Source: Chitinophaga pinensis
GTDB lineage: Bacteria; Bacteroidota; Bacteroidia; UKL13-3
Reading direction: 5' to 3'
DNA length: 64,000 nt
Assembly: GCA_945870425.1 (NCBI GenBank)
Contig: CAMBSD010000011.1
Coordinates: 1 to 64,000 of the forward strand
Each line of letters begins with the position of its first letter. Within the stretch, counting starts at the first letter, position 1. Below are positions 35,801 to 43,124 of the stretch, piece after piece. A program made the translations under genes and the position numbers. The notes under the pieces were generated by a model. It searched no databases. It was not told the origin of the DNA and saw only the letters and a list, made by a program, of their open reading frames with translations.

Positions 35801-36215
35801 GGCCGCCCAACAGATGGCCATTCGTCAGCAAATGCAAAAAATGCTTCAGCAAATGGATGCGAAAGAAAAAGAACAAATGGGTGGTGGCAAGCAATTAGGT
35901 GAGTTGCAGAAAATGATGGAACAAACCGAAAAAGAGTTGTTTAACAAACGCTTAACTTCTGAAACCTTAATGCGTCAGCAAGATATATTAACCCGATTGC
36001 TAGAAAGCGAAAAGGCGGAACGAAAGCAAGAACAAGATAATAAGCGCGAAGCAGAACAAGCCAAAGAAAAAGAGCGTAGTTTGCCAGCACCTTCGTTTGA
36101 TAAATACATCAAACAAAAAAATAAAGAGACCGAATTGATAAAAACGGTGCCTGTTGAAATGCAACCTTATTACATTGAAAAATCAAAGCAATACCTGCAG
36201 TCTATTGAAAAATAA
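32802..36215 (+). CDS. DUF4175 family membrane protein with very long coiled coil
   Basis: 1137 residues. Residues 1-180 have three hydrophobic segments (FVAFVLVAFLIIALLEFF, ALFFFSFIGFTLYCLIKYIVI, YAAIPLLIFALISIMAPSMI) with an ISYSQAAEIIGKHFIEVKDSLLNTLQL helix between. A periplasmic beta-rich part of about 300 residues follows. From about residue 510 to 820 the protein is an almost unbroken Lys/Glu/Gln/Leu coiled coil, then a Met/Gln/Lys-rich tail with a Gly/Lys low-complexity stretch (KGKGKGKPSMSQ). Full-length DUF4175 proteins of this size are typical of Bacteroidota. The function is unknown. Antisense open frames here are by-products of its composition. Confidence 0.9.
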   Translation: MSATTQPVLIQKLDEFIRKYYKNQLIKGSIYFVAFVLVAFLIIALLEFFGRYNSIVRALFFFSFIGFTLYCLIKYIVIPLAHIYRIGKTISYSQAAEIIGKHFIEVKDSLLNTLQLHELSQQRQADNSLLLAAIQQKTEQLSPVPFVSAINFKSNLHYAKYAAIPLLIFALISIMAPSMISDSGERIIYYKQTFAPKAPFTFNLLNKSLKVEQFSDIDIHVRMSGSSIPDEVFINIEGNTYKMQKLDKLNFIHSLKNLQKTTSFVLQADEFNSNEYKVEVAAKPLILSYQVSFDYPAYLGKKDETLNNPGDITVPSGTILNWKFLTKQTDELVLGFGDKLSLAEKKDENRFHFMKKFFLSSQYYIKNSNKESIVNDSLLYHITVVPDAYPDIMVDEKIDSISNQQVYFIGDINDDHGFSKLAFHYRFVKSDDKSKTLLPLQTKPLVLDKNQIVQRFYHYFNLNEVNVKPGDELEYYFEVWDNDGVFGAKSSKSKTMLFKSATISELKEKSNANSSALKDKMADALKESKDLQKDLKDLERKMLEKKELTWEEKQKAEKLLERQKELNKKIDELQKDFKQNNKQEQQFKEEQERILEKQEQLEKMYKELVTDEMKQLMKRMEDMMKLQNKDLLKNEMEKMQLNNKDVEKELDRMLEMYKKIELEKKLEEATDKLEKLAEKQEDLAKKTEDKNSDKEQLKEEQKKLNEEFKELQKDLKEMEKLNEKLEDKEDLANTDEEQKDTEEQMDKSSEELNKGNKKKAAEAEKKAADAMKKAAQKMKEKQANEEDKQAEIDINALREILENLVELSKQQEDLMQEFGRINGYNPQYVELGKKQKNLNDNARMVEDSILELSKRVPEMRSFVNREVSKMNDQMNKAVKGFAARDFMRTRSYQQQAMTNANNLAVMLSYVLKQLQAQQQSEQQGEGKGKKSGKPKSGSGKGKGKGKGKPSMSQMKKMQEELNKQLREGLNKNGTGEKPNGNKPGGSQGAGGMSSENFARMAAQQMAIRQQMQKMLQQMDAKEKEQMGGGKQLGELQKMMEQTEKELFNKRLTSETLMRQQDILTRLLESEKAERKQEQDNKREAEQAKEKERSLPAPSFDKYIKQKNKETELIKTVPVEMQPYYIEKSKQYLQSIEK

Positions 36216-36291
36216 GGAATATTAAATAGCTGTTGGGAAATTTTATAAATAATATTTTAATTTTACAGAAATAATTTAAACCATAAATGCT

Positions 36292-36498
36292 ATGAAAAAG
36301 ATATTAACCATTGCTTCTTTTGCCCTGATAATAGGTGCTTGTAACAACGAGCCAAAGCTGAACGAAACCGAAGAAAAAGCCGTTCAAACACAACTAGATA
36401 AAGACCAAAAAGCGATGGACTCTTTAGAAAAAGCCATTCAAGAACAAATTGGTGATTTGGATAAAGACACTAGCTTAACCGAAGACACAAAAGAATAA
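36292..36498 (+). CDS. small acidic lipoprotein
   Basis: 68 residues. MKKILTIASFALIIGACNNEPK is a lipoprotein signal with Cys at 17. The mature part is a single charged helix (TEEKAVQTQLDKDQKAMDSLEKAIQEQIGDLDKDT). It lies 76 bases after the DUF4175 gene on the same strand. No named family is recognised; a short coiled-coil partner of the upstream protein is possible. Confidence 0.65.
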   Translation: MKKILTIASFALIIGACNNEPKLNETEEKAVQTQLDKDQKAMDSLEKAIQEQIGDLDKDTSLTEDTKE

Positions 36499-36596
36499 GA
36501 ATTGAAAGAAGTATGCCTTTAATGTAGGACTGCTTTAAATCAATAATACCCTAATCCATTCTAAAATATAAATAAACCATTCAATTTCATTAGCTT

Positions 36597-38789
36597 TTAC
36601 CAAAACTTAAGAACCAAATTGCCCATAAAGTTGGTGCCCGCTTGAGGATAATAATAATTATAATCGGTGCGAATGCCTGTTGAACTTATGCCTCCCGGAT
36701 AGGTTGCACCATTTGGCTCATATTTAACATTGAAAATATTATTTATTTGAAGGCCAATGCGGAAAGACTTACATATATTTTTTACTTCGAAATCATAAGT
36801 AAATCGAAAATCATTAACAAAGAAATCATTTAGTTTTCTGCTTTCACTTTCTGTATTATCTAAATACTGTTTTCCAACATATTTAGAAATAAAATCTACT
36901 TCAAAATTCTTTAAAACTTGATAACTAAATAACGATGATCCTATATAATTAGGCGAATAGGCAATACTCACATCCTTATGAATAACCTGGGTTTGAGGCG
37001 CAGTATAATCATCACTATTACTCAAATATTCGGTAAACTCCTTAATTCTATTTTGGCTGTATGTAAAGGTAGCTTGCCACTTTAGTTTTTTAAGCAGTTG
37101 TAAGCCCGATGTAATCTCAATTCCCGCACGATAACTATTTGGAACATTTACTCTGTTTGCTGCACCCACATCATTTAGTTGGCCCGTGTTGATTAGCTGG
37201 TCATTGTAATCCATATAATATAGATTCAGACTTAAGGCTGATTTTTTCCAAGTCTTTCTGTAGCCCAATTCATAATTAATTAGCTGCTCTGGTTTAGGTA
37301 AGCTTTTATTACTTGCTTGTATGATATCACTGCGAACAGGCTCCTTGTTTGCAACTCCTATATAAGCATAAACATTGGCACTTTGCTCAAGTTTATAGGT
37401 AAGTCCCGCTTTAGGGTTGAAAAAATTGAAGGTCAAATTTACATCATAAGGCATATATAAACCGCTGTTTAAATCTTCTCCTTTGGTTTTATAGTCTATC
37501 CTTCGTTGCTGTAAATCAATAAAACCTTCCATTTTAGTACTTAGCTTGTAGCTTGCTTTTGCATAAATATTATAATCTGTTTTGTAAGATTGACCTTCAT
37601 AAAAATAGTCGTTGATTTTTCCACCCATAGCATATTGACTCCAAATCAACTCGCCAAAATGTCGCCCATCATATTGATTTAATCCCCCACCAATTGTCAG
37701 ATTCAACTTATTTTTCTCATAAATAAATGAGAAAACAGTACCATAAAAATCATTGTCTAACCAACGCCTACGAACAAAGTTTCCGCTAGTTAATGTATCA
37801 AGCACCTTATTATTTAAAACAAACAAAGTATCCTTCAATTTATAAGTACTAAACTTATCACCCTCTCTATACTCCTCATAATATCCGCGTCCATAGGTAT
37901 AGTGCATCCCTACATGTGCTTTTAATTGCTTATTGAATTGATACGTATAAAACATTTGATAGTGGTCTTGCTGGTAATTATCCGTTTGATTTGGGTAAGT
38001 AAAGTCATTATGGGTTCTATTGCCTGATTTAAGTATGTCTTCAGAAACACCATTCCAAGCTTGATACGTTTTTTCTTTTCCCGAAAACACATTGATTTTA
38101 AAAATGCTCTTTTCACCATATCGCGCAGCCGAGACAAAGAAAGATTTCAAATCAGAACTAGCCCTGTCAATAAAACCATCGCTTGCAAGCTTTGACAACC
38201 TCGCATCAAAAGCCCATTTGTTTTCGAGTAAACCCGTACCCGCCTTCATGGTATGTTTCCATGTATTAAAAGAGCCATGACTATTTGATACCTCTGCATA
38301 TGACTTTGAGTTTAACGCATCTGTTTGCAAATTAATACTCGCGCCAAAGGCACCAGCCCCATTGCTCGAGGTTCCTACTCCACGTTGTACTTGAATGTTC
38401 TGTGAGGATGACGCCAAATCGGGCATATTTACCCAATACATTCCATGACTCTCTGCATCATTAATGGGCACACCATTAATGGTCACATTGGTGCGAGTTG
38501 GGTCTGTTCCCCTGATACGAATACCCGTGTAACCTATTCCCGCGCCCGCATCGGAACTAACAACTGTAGAGGGTGTAAGATTTAGCAAAAAAGGTAAATC
38601 TTGCCCAAAATTTTGTTTGTCGATTTCCTTTTTGTTTAGGTTTTGAAAGGTAATAGGGCTTTTGTTTTGGGCTTTTGTTCCCAAAATTACGACTTCTTGA
38701 AGTTCAGTCCTGGTTTTTGAACTGTCTGTTTGTGCCATGGCAGCTTGACTAATAAGTAACAAGCCCGCTAATCGGTACATGATTTTCAT
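36597..38789 (-). CDS. TonB-dependent receptor under TPP riboswitch control (probable thiamin uptake)
   Basis: 730 residues. Signal peptide (MKIMYRLAGLLLISQAAMAQ), TonB-box-like and plug region (ELQEVVILGTKAQNKSPITFQNLNKKEI ... FLLNLTPSTVVSSDAGAGIGYTGIRIRGTDPTRTNVTINGVPIND), then a barrel ending LVLKFW, the aromatic end used for outer-membrane insertion. It lacks the CarboxypepD_reg domain of the other receptor here. The TPP riboswitch in its leader and the divergent PnuC-family gene indicate a receptor for thiamin or a related compound, as proposed for TPP-regulated receptors in Bacteroidota. The substrate itself is inference. Confidence 0.9.
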   Translation of the reverse strand: MKIMYRLAGLLLISQAAMAQTDSSKTRTELQEVVILGTKAQNKSPITFQNLNKKEIDKQNFGQDLPFLLNLTPSTVVSSDAGAGIGYTGIRIRGTDPTRTNVTINGVPINDAESHGMYWVNMPDLASSSQNIQVQRGVGTSSNGAGAFGASINLQTDALNSKSYAEVSNSHGSFNTWKHTMKAGTGLLENKWAFDARLSKLASDGFIDRASSDLKSFFVSAARYGEKSIFKINVFSGKEKTYQAWNGVSEDILKSGNRTHNDFTYPNQTDNYQQDHYQMFYTYQFNKQLKAHVGMHYTYGRGYYEEYREGDKFSTYKLKDTLFVLNNKVLDTLTSGNFVRRRWLDNDFYGTVFSFIYEKNKLNLTIGGGLNQYDGRHFGELIWSQYAMGGKINDYFYEGQSYKTDYNIYAKASYKLSTKMEGFIDLQQRRIDYKTKGEDLNSGLYMPYDVNLTFNFFNPKAGLTYKLEQSANVYAYIGVANKEPVRSDIIQASNKSLPKPEQLINYELGYRKTWKKSALSLNLYYMDYNDQLINTGQLNDVGAANRVNVPNSYRAGIEITSGLQLLKKLKWQATFTYSQNRIKEFTEYLSNSDDYTAPQTQVIHKDVSIAYSPNYIGSSLFSYQVLKNFEVDFISKYVGKQYLDNTESESRKLNDFFVNDFRFTYDFEVKNICKSFRIGLQINNIFNVKYEPNGATYPGGISSTGIRTDYNYYYPQAGTNFMGNLVLKFW

Positions 38790-38892
38790 AAAAAATTTAA
38801 ATAAATAACGTTAAACAAAATTGCAGACTAGGGCTGCTGCAACCATACTTGTTTACCAATACTCTGTAGAACCGAAACTTTTTTAATGAAGT

Positions 38893-38976
38893 CGGTCTTC
38901 TCCCTTCGCAGGCATTATCCTGTGCAGGTTCAGAGGGTATAATCTCAGGCTGTTTTATTCAAACAACCACCCCTAA
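38893..38976 (-). promoter_or_regulatory. TPP (THI-element) riboswitch
   Basis: On the minus strand the conserved THI-box parts occur in order: AGGGGTGG (38967-38974), CTGAGA (38943-38948), ACCCTCTGAACCTG (38925-38938), GGATAATGCC (38911-38920) and GAAGGGA (38901-38907). P2, P3 and P4/P5 pairings can be drawn. It lies about 104 bases upstream of the TonB receptor start on the same strand, so thiamin pyrophosphate should repress that gene. No clear terminator hairpin was seen between it and the start codon, so control may be of translation. Confidence 0.93.
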
Positions 38977-39027
38977 AGACGATGCAATATTAGGTATTTT
39001 TTAATTGATTTTTATTAATTGTGTATT

Positions 39028-39120
39028 GGTTGACAGTTTGACGGTTCACAGAAGTTAAAATAGCAGTGAAAGCCCAAGAAAATAATAATGTATTTGCTGT
39101 GAACCGAAATACCGTGAACC
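39028..39120. repeat. imperfect 24-bp inverted repeat in the riboswitch / pnuC divergent gap
   Basis: GGTTGACAGTTTGACGGTTC.. (39028-39051) pairs with 39097-39120 at about 19 of 24 positions, including a perfect 10-bp core CGGTTCACAG / CTGTGAACCG, across a 45-nt loop. The motif CGGTTCAC also recurs inside the right arm. It occupies the space where both divergent promoters should be. It could be an operator or a dispersed repeat. Confidence 0.5.
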
Positions 39121-39171
39121 GAACAACTATATTCATTATAAGAAAACATTCCTTTACTTCGCCACCATAAA

Positions 39172-39762
39172 ATGCTTGCCAACTATTTAAATCCATTTAC
39201 CATCATTGAGTGGCTTGGGGTGGTTTTCACCCTACTCTACAATTTGTTTTTAATCCGCGAAAACATTTGGTGTTGGCTCTTTGGCATACTTTGCTCGGCT
39301 TGTGGTATCGCGGTTTTTTACCACACCCAACTGTATGGTCAAATGTTGCTATACCTCTTTTACACGGCCATGGGCTTCTATGGTTTGTGGTATTGGAAAC
39401 AGGCTGAAAAAAAACATATCCATATCGTCAACTGGTCCAATCAAAAGCAGGCATTGGTACTAGGCTCTGGAGTCGTGTTAAGCGCTATCAGCTATTTTAT
39501 TGTAATTAAAAATCAATCCAACCTAAGTGTAATGGATATTACATTAACGATATTCTCATTCATAGCCACCTTCAAAGAAACACGAAAAGTGCTAAGTGGT
39601 TGGCTTTATTGGGTGATATTGAACTTACTAAGTGCCTATCTATTCTTTAACAATGGCTTGTTGGGCTATTTTATTTTGAGTTTGGTATATTCGGTGCTAT
39701 CTGTATATGGTTATATGGCATGGCGAAAAATCTATTTGAACACAAAAGATGAAAATAAGTGA
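39172..39762 (+). CDS. pnuC: PnuC-family transporter (probable PnuT, thiamin)
   Basis: 196 residues with about seven membrane helices. IIEWLGVVFTLLYNLFLIRENIWCWLFGILCSA and MGFYGLWYWKQAEKK are the PnuC family signatures (WExxAV...N...W..G...Y..YGxYxW). PnuC members carry nicotinamide riboside, riboflavin (PnuX) or thiamin (PnuT). The divergent TPP-riboswitch-controlled receptor makes thiamin the likely substrate, although this gene itself is on the other strand from the riboswitch. It overlaps the next gene by 14 bases. Confidence 0.85.
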   Translation: MLANYLNPFTIIEWLGVVFTLLYNLFLIRENIWCWLFGILCSACGIAVFYHTQLYGQMLLYLFYTAMGFYGLWYWKQAEKKHIHIVNWSNQKQALVLGSGVVLSAISYFIVIKNQSNLSVMDITLTIFSFIATFKETRKVLSGWLYWVILNLLSAYLFFNNGLLGYFILSLVYSVLSVYGYMAWRKIYLNTKDENK

Positions 39763-41179
39763 ATCTAGAATAGTGGCAGGTCTGTTTGTCCTGGTTGGCA
39801 TCATTCTCTGTTTGTATGCATTCAATTTGCCAAGCTATTCATTGGAGCTTGGCGATAGCATCAATCATTATTTGTATGCAAAATATGCTTTTGTACACCC
39901 TGAAAACTTCCTAGATTTATGGGCAAAGCCACTCTTTGTTATCCTCTCCTCCCCTTTTGCCACAATAAGTATGGTGGCGGTTTATGTTTTCAATATTGCT
40001 TGTACCTTGACTACCTGTTTTGCACTATACAAATGCGCCAAAATCCTTGAGATAGAAGAGGCTTGGGCAATACTGCCACTAACGGTTTTCACACCCGTTT
40101 ACTTTGCCTTAATACCAACTGCCTTAACAGAAGTCTTGTGTTCGATGTTTTTAGCTTTCCTGGTTTGGGCATTGCTTAGTAAAAAATATTATTTGGCGGC
40201 CATTTTAGCCTCTATATTGCCCTTTGCACGCCAAGAGGGATATCTTGTATTGCCGATAATGATTGTGCTTCTAACAGCTTTAAAACAATACAAATCTATA
40301 CCGTTTTTAATAACTGGTATCCTAGTTTATTGCATTGCCACTTATATTATGTTGGGTGATGCCTTGTGGTTTATTCACCATCATCCTTATAATCCAGGTA
40401 AAAGCGTATACGGAAGTGGAAGCTTGCTGCATTTTATAAACGAAAAGGAACGCATTTTTGGGAATTATTATTTCTTTTTGGGGGTGGCTTCATTAGGCAT
40501 TTATTGTTTTGTAAATGGATTAAAAATAATTAAGAAAAAAGCAGATTTTGATAAAAATGTAATTGTGTTTTTGCTGCTCATTGGCTTTCCTGTAGCCTTT
40601 TTCTCTATTCACACTTATATCTGGTGGAAAGGAGTTTCGGGCTCTGCTGGATTAATTCGTGTGATGGGTGTTATTATCCCCTATTGCTCACTAATAGTGG
40701 CCTACGGTCTCTCATTGATTAAAACAAAAGTCTTCTACAGAAACTATCTGTATTATGGTTTTCTGGGCCTGTTTTTCTATAAAATGTACATGGCCTGTTT
40801 CATTCCCTTGTATAAAAACCTATCAAATACCGAAACACAATTGCTTAACGAGGGTATAGATAAATTAAAGCAAGAAAAGGTTAATTTAAATGGTGCCATA
40901 TTCTGCTTCGACCCTTATGTGGCTTACATTTTAAAGCGCGATCCATTTAACCCAAAAGAAATAAGACAGGGCTGGGATTTGAATAGAGAGCAACCTCATG
41001 CATCTATGTATAAAAATGATTTGATGATATGGGATTCGCACTTTTACATACCTAGCATTACCCCTATCAAAGACTCTCTTCTTCATAACGACTCCCTTGA
41101 TTTACTCTTCCAAAAAGTAGTTACGGACGAATACGATAGCAGCATAAAACATGAGGTTTTTATTGTGAGGAGGAAGTAG
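39749..41179 (+). CDS. polytopic membrane protein, GT-C glycosyltransferase-like
   Basis: 476 residues with about ten membrane segments and a soluble C-terminal domain of about 110 residues. Acidic residues in the first loop (SYSLELGDSINHYLYAKYAF) and PFARQEGYLVLP resemble GT-C enzymes such as the ArnT/PMT and mannosyltransferase groups, which use lipid-linked sugar donors. I cannot name the acceptor. It is translationally coupled to the PnuC gene, but a thiamin link is unlikely. Confidence 0.65.
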   Translation: MKISESRIVAGLFVLVGIILCLYAFNLPSYSLELGDSINHYLYAKYAFVHPENFLDLWAKPLFVILSSPFATISMVAVYVFNIACTLTTCFALYKCAKILEIEEAWAILPLTVFTPVYFALIPTALTEVLCSMFLAFLVWALLSKKYYLAAILASILPFARQEGYLVLPIMIVLLTALKQYKSIPFLITGILVYCIATYIMLGDALWFIHHHPYNPGKSVYGSGSLLHFINEKERIFGNYYFFLGVASLGIYCFVNGLKIIKKKADFDKNVIVFLLLIGFPVAFFSIHTYIWWKGVSGSAGLIRVMGVIIPYCSLIVAYGLSLIKTKVFYRNYLYYGFLGLFFYKMYMACFIPLYKNLSNTETQLLNEGIDKLKQEKVNLNGAIFCFDPYVAYILKRDPFNPKEIRQGWDLNREQPHASMYKNDLMIWDSHFYIPSITPIKDSLLHNDSLDLLFQKVVTDEYDSSIKHEVFIVRRK

Positions 41180-41186
41180 TATTAAC

Positions 41187-41225
41187 AAAAAATCCTTGCA
41201 GAGTATAGCCCTACAAGGATTTTTT
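41187..41225. terminator. bidirectional terminator
   Basis: AAAAAATCCTTG (41187-41198) and CAAGGATTTTTT (41214-41225) are a perfect 12-bp inverted repeat with A and T runs on both sides, placed between convergent genes ending at 41179 and 41244. It should stop transcription from both directions. Confidence 0.88.
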
Positions 41226-41243
41226 CATTTAATGTTTTTTTTA

Positions 41244-42059
41244 TTATTTAATCTTAGAAGTAGTTGGGTTTTTTAAATTTTTATAGTCAGTTAAAGTCAT
41301 GGCCACGGCACCAACAAAAATCTCAGATTCTACTTTCAATACAATGTGGTTATCATCATCGCTTACCCAAATGGTTAGGGCATCTTCGTTTTTAAAGAAA
41401 TCCCCAGTCTTAACCTGTGGTCTAATTTTGATAGCGTTAAACTTACCTGCATCTATTTTCACAACCTCTTTACCCAAGTATTTTATGGCATAGTTATACA
41501 CCTTACCATCCATATAAAACACAGTTGGATAAGTGTCCCCAACTTTGGCATTTTTTACATCCCAAACACGAGTCCAGTAATACACAGAAAGCAAGTCTTG
41601 CACTTGGTTAGACACGTTGTCTATAGATGCTTTTTTAGCATTAATTTTATTTGCATCTCTATCAAACAAAGCAAAGTCAGAATCGCGGTATTTACCTTCT
41701 TCTACTTTTTTGGTATATTTCAAAGGTACCAAGTACTCCTCGTCCATATAGGTTTCGTAATCATTTCTTACTTTGTTGTACAGGAAATCTATAGATCCCG
41801 AAGATTTAGCTGATGCCTTGATATTAAAAGTTCTGCGGCCATTAACCAATACAGGTTCGTTTTGTATTTCTAAAGTTGCATAACCAGCATTAAAGGGTCC
41901 ATAGTGCATACGGTATTGCAATTTCTCACCGTAGGTAAAAGCAAAATTGCTAACCTTTACTTGATTATCATTCTTTACTTTGGGCAATTGCACCGAATAG
42001 CTTTTAAAGCTATATAGGCCAATGAATAAAACAGCAAGGTACTTAATACTAGTTTTCAT
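41244..42059 (-). CDS. DUF3108 domain protein
   Basis: 271 residues from the ATG at 42059 (MKTSIKYLAVLFIGLYSFKSYS, a signal peptide), preferred over an ATG six codons upstream. FAFTYGEKLQYRMHYGPFNAGYATLEIQNE ... LYNKVRNDYETYMDEEYLVPLKYTKKVEEGKYRDSDFALFDRD is the DUF3108 pattern, a predicted periplasmic beta-sheet domain of unknown function, widespread in Gram-negatives. It follows the transketolase operon on the same strand after 90 bases. Confidence 0.82.
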   Translation of the reverse strand: MKTSIKYLAVLFIGLYSFKSYSVQLPKVKNDNQVKVSNFAFTYGEKLQYRMHYGPFNAGYATLEIQNEPVLVNGRRTFNIKASAKSSGSIDFLYNKVRNDYETYMDEEYLVPLKYTKKVEEGKYRDSDFALFDRDANKINAKKASIDNVSNQVQDLLSVYYWTRVWDVKNAKVGDTYPTVFYMDGKVYNYAIKYLGKEVVKIDAGKFNAIKIRPQVKTGDFFKNEDALTIWVSDDDNHIVLKVESEIFVGAVAMTLTDYKNLKNPTTSKIK

Positions 42060-42149
42060 AATAAGAGTGATTTGCAAACCTTATACCAAATCTACAAAAA
42101 TAGTATTGAGAAAATATATTATTATTAAAGTTTGCTGATAACAAGCCGT

Positions 42150-43106
42150 TTATGCTTTTCTTGAAATGGCTTTCAATGCAGCGTCCACGATGTTGCTTTT
42201 GTCTAAACCATATTTAACCATCAACTCATCAGGCGTTCCGCTCTCTCCAAAACTGTCGTTTACCGCCACATACTCGATTGGTGCTGGATAATGCATAGCC
42301 AAAACTTGGGCTACGCTATCCCCAAGACCTCCATTCATTTGGTGTTCTTCGGCAGTTACCACACAACGGGTTTTCCTAACCGAATTCAAAATAGCATCTA
42401 CATCCAAAGGCTTGATGGTGTGAATATTTATTACGTCCGCGCTAATGCCTTTTTCAGCAAGGATATGACCTGCTTCTATGGCTTTCCATACAAGATGACC
42501 TGTAGCAAAAATCGACACGTCTGTTCCTTCACTTAGTATTAATGCTTTGCCAATTTCAAATTTGGCGTTAGCATCCGTAAAATTAGGAACTGCTGGGCGA
42601 CCAAATCTTAAGTAAACAGGTCCGTTTAAATCAGCAATGGCAAGGGTCGCGGCTTTAGTTTGGTTAAAATCACAAGGGTTGATAACCGTCATGCCGGGAA
42701 GCATTTTCATCATTCCAATGTCTTCCAATATTTGATGCGTGGCACCATCTTCACCCAAAGTAATACCCGCATGTGAAGCACAAATCTTTACGTTCTTTCC
42801 GCTATAGGCGATGGACTGACGTATTTGGTCATACACACGGCCTGTACTAAAATTGGCAAATGTGCCCGTAAAAGGAATCCATCCTCCAATGGTTAAGCCT
42901 GCTGCAATGCCCATCATATTTGCCTCGGCTATACCCACTTGGAAAAATCTTTCTGGAAAATCTTTTTTGAAAGCGTCCATTTTTAATGAGCCAATTAAGT
43001 CGGCACAAAGTGCCACTGTTCTTGGGTTTGATTTACCTAATTCGTGCAATCCTTCACCAAATCCGCTGCGCGTATCTTTTACATTTTGTACTTCAAAAGT
43101 TTTCAT
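42150..43106 (-). CDS. transketolase, C-terminal subunit
   Basis: 318 residues, the pyrimidine-binding and C-terminal domains of transketolase as a separate chain. GIAEANMMGIAAGL contains the catalytic Glu61 that activates thiamin pyrophosphate. ASHAGITLGEDGATHQILEDIGMMKMLPGMTVINP, YLRFGRPAVP and the C-terminal domain (TAEEHQMNGGLGDSV, NDSFGESGTPDELM) follow. It works with the N-terminal subunit at 44532-45377 in the non-oxidative pentose phosphate pathway. Unusually, a vWA gene separates the two. Confidence 0.93.
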   Translation of the reverse strand: MKTFEVQNVKDTRSGFGEGLHELGKSNPRTVALCADLIGSLKMDAFKKDFPERFFQVGIAEANMMGIAAGLTIGGWIPFTGTFANFSTGRVYDQIRQSIAYSGKNVKICASHAGITLGEDGATHQILEDIGMMKMLPGMTVINPCDFNQTKAATLAIADLNGPVYLRFGRPAVPNFTDANAKFEIGKALILSEGTDVSIFATGHLVWKAIEAGHILAEKGISADVINIHTIKPLDVDAILNSVRKTRCVVTAEEHQMNGGLGDSVAQVLAMHYPAPIEYVAVNDSFGESGTPDELMVKYGLDKSNIVDAALKAISRKA

Positions 43107-43124
43107 ATAACGTGTATTCTGTTT

